From the NCBI RefSeq assembly GCF_041222825.1, contig NZ_CP139482.1, forward strand, positions 3,138,001-3,202,000: DNA of 64,000 bases. Direction: 5' to 3'. The notes beneath the pieces were generated by a model. It did not search any database. It was not told where the DNA came from and saw only the letters and a program-made list of their open reading frames with translations. Of this stretch, positions 63,972 to 64,000 are shown one piece after another. This stretch comes from Candidatus Thalassolituus haligoni. Its GTDB lineage: Bacteria > Pseudomonadota > Gammaproteobacteria > Pseudomonadales > Oceanobacteraceae. Position 1 is the stretch's first letter. Every line of letters starts with the position of its first letter. The position numbers and the translations under genes are program-made.

Positions 63972-64000
63972 CGTAACCTGCTAATTCGCGGACACCGCAC

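Noticed and set aside
1..64000. tRNA, rRNA, transposase or integrase genes
   Set aside because: None was recognised on either strand, so no island boundary or attachment site can be proposed from them.

Overview
The window looks like a chromosomal segment of a marine-type gammaproteobacterium, probably in or near the Oceanospirillales/Pseudomonadales group. This rests on gene order and protein families only: pilA-pilB-pilC-pilD-coaE-yacG, prmA-(DUF3426)-dusB-fis-purH-purD, and a LapD/LapG pair. No rRNA or tRNA gene was seen, so the genus is not fixed.

Bases 1-17,800 hold one end of fabA (cut by the window edge) followed by an exopolysaccharide assembly block. On the minus strand, a priming phosphoglycosyltransferase, an outer-membrane beta-barrel, a Wza-type export protein, a Wzc-type co-polymerase/tyrosine kinase and a small unknown protein lie in the same order as Vibrio vpsL-M-N-O-P. 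Next come a beta-CASP metallo-beta-lactamase-fold protein, ugd, a Wzx flippase flanked by broken GDP-mannose genes (a truncated, frameshifted manB and a manC with a nonsense codon and a frameshift), and intact dTDP-rhamnose genes (rmlACD and rmlB, divergent around two 14-bp palindromes).

Bases 17,990-29,870 form one minus-strand gene train. It is AT-rich at its distal end. In transcription order it runs: SLC13-type anion permease, cysC, cysQ, cysD, cysN, hexapeptide acyltransferase, sulfotransferase, Wzy-like polymerase, hexapeptide acyltransferase, sulfotransferase, GT2 glycosyltransferase, WecG/TagA/CpsF glycosyltransferase. It therefore carries sulfate uptake, PAPS synthesis, PAP disposal and sulfate transfer beside polymer assembly. 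I read it as a self-contained locus for a sulfated, probably acetylated, rhamnose- and uronate-containing exopolysaccharide.

Bases 30,400-39,000 encode two tandem paralogous alanine-rich secreted proteins of unknown function, an O-antigen-ligase/Wzy-family membrane protein, a PPP-family phosphatase, the c-di-GMP receptor LapD with its periplasmic protease LapG, an AmpG-type permease and a YajQ-family protein. Bases 39,200-46,400 hold a PanE-type reductase overlapping an NtrB-like sensor kinase, then an adenosylcobalamin riboswitch leading a BtuB-type receptor and a predicted beta-propeller lipoprotein.

Bases 46,400-64,000 are mostly housekeeping: type IV pilus genes behind a sigma-54-like promoter, coaE, yacG, a PCu(A)C copper chaperone, prmA, a DUF3426 protein, dusB-fis, purH, purD and a hybrid sensor kinase with an eroded ATP-binding domain. 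Two unusual non-coding tandem arrays interrupt this part: about 21 copies of a 20-bp unit after the lipoprotein gene, and about eight copies of a 99-bp unit after yacG.
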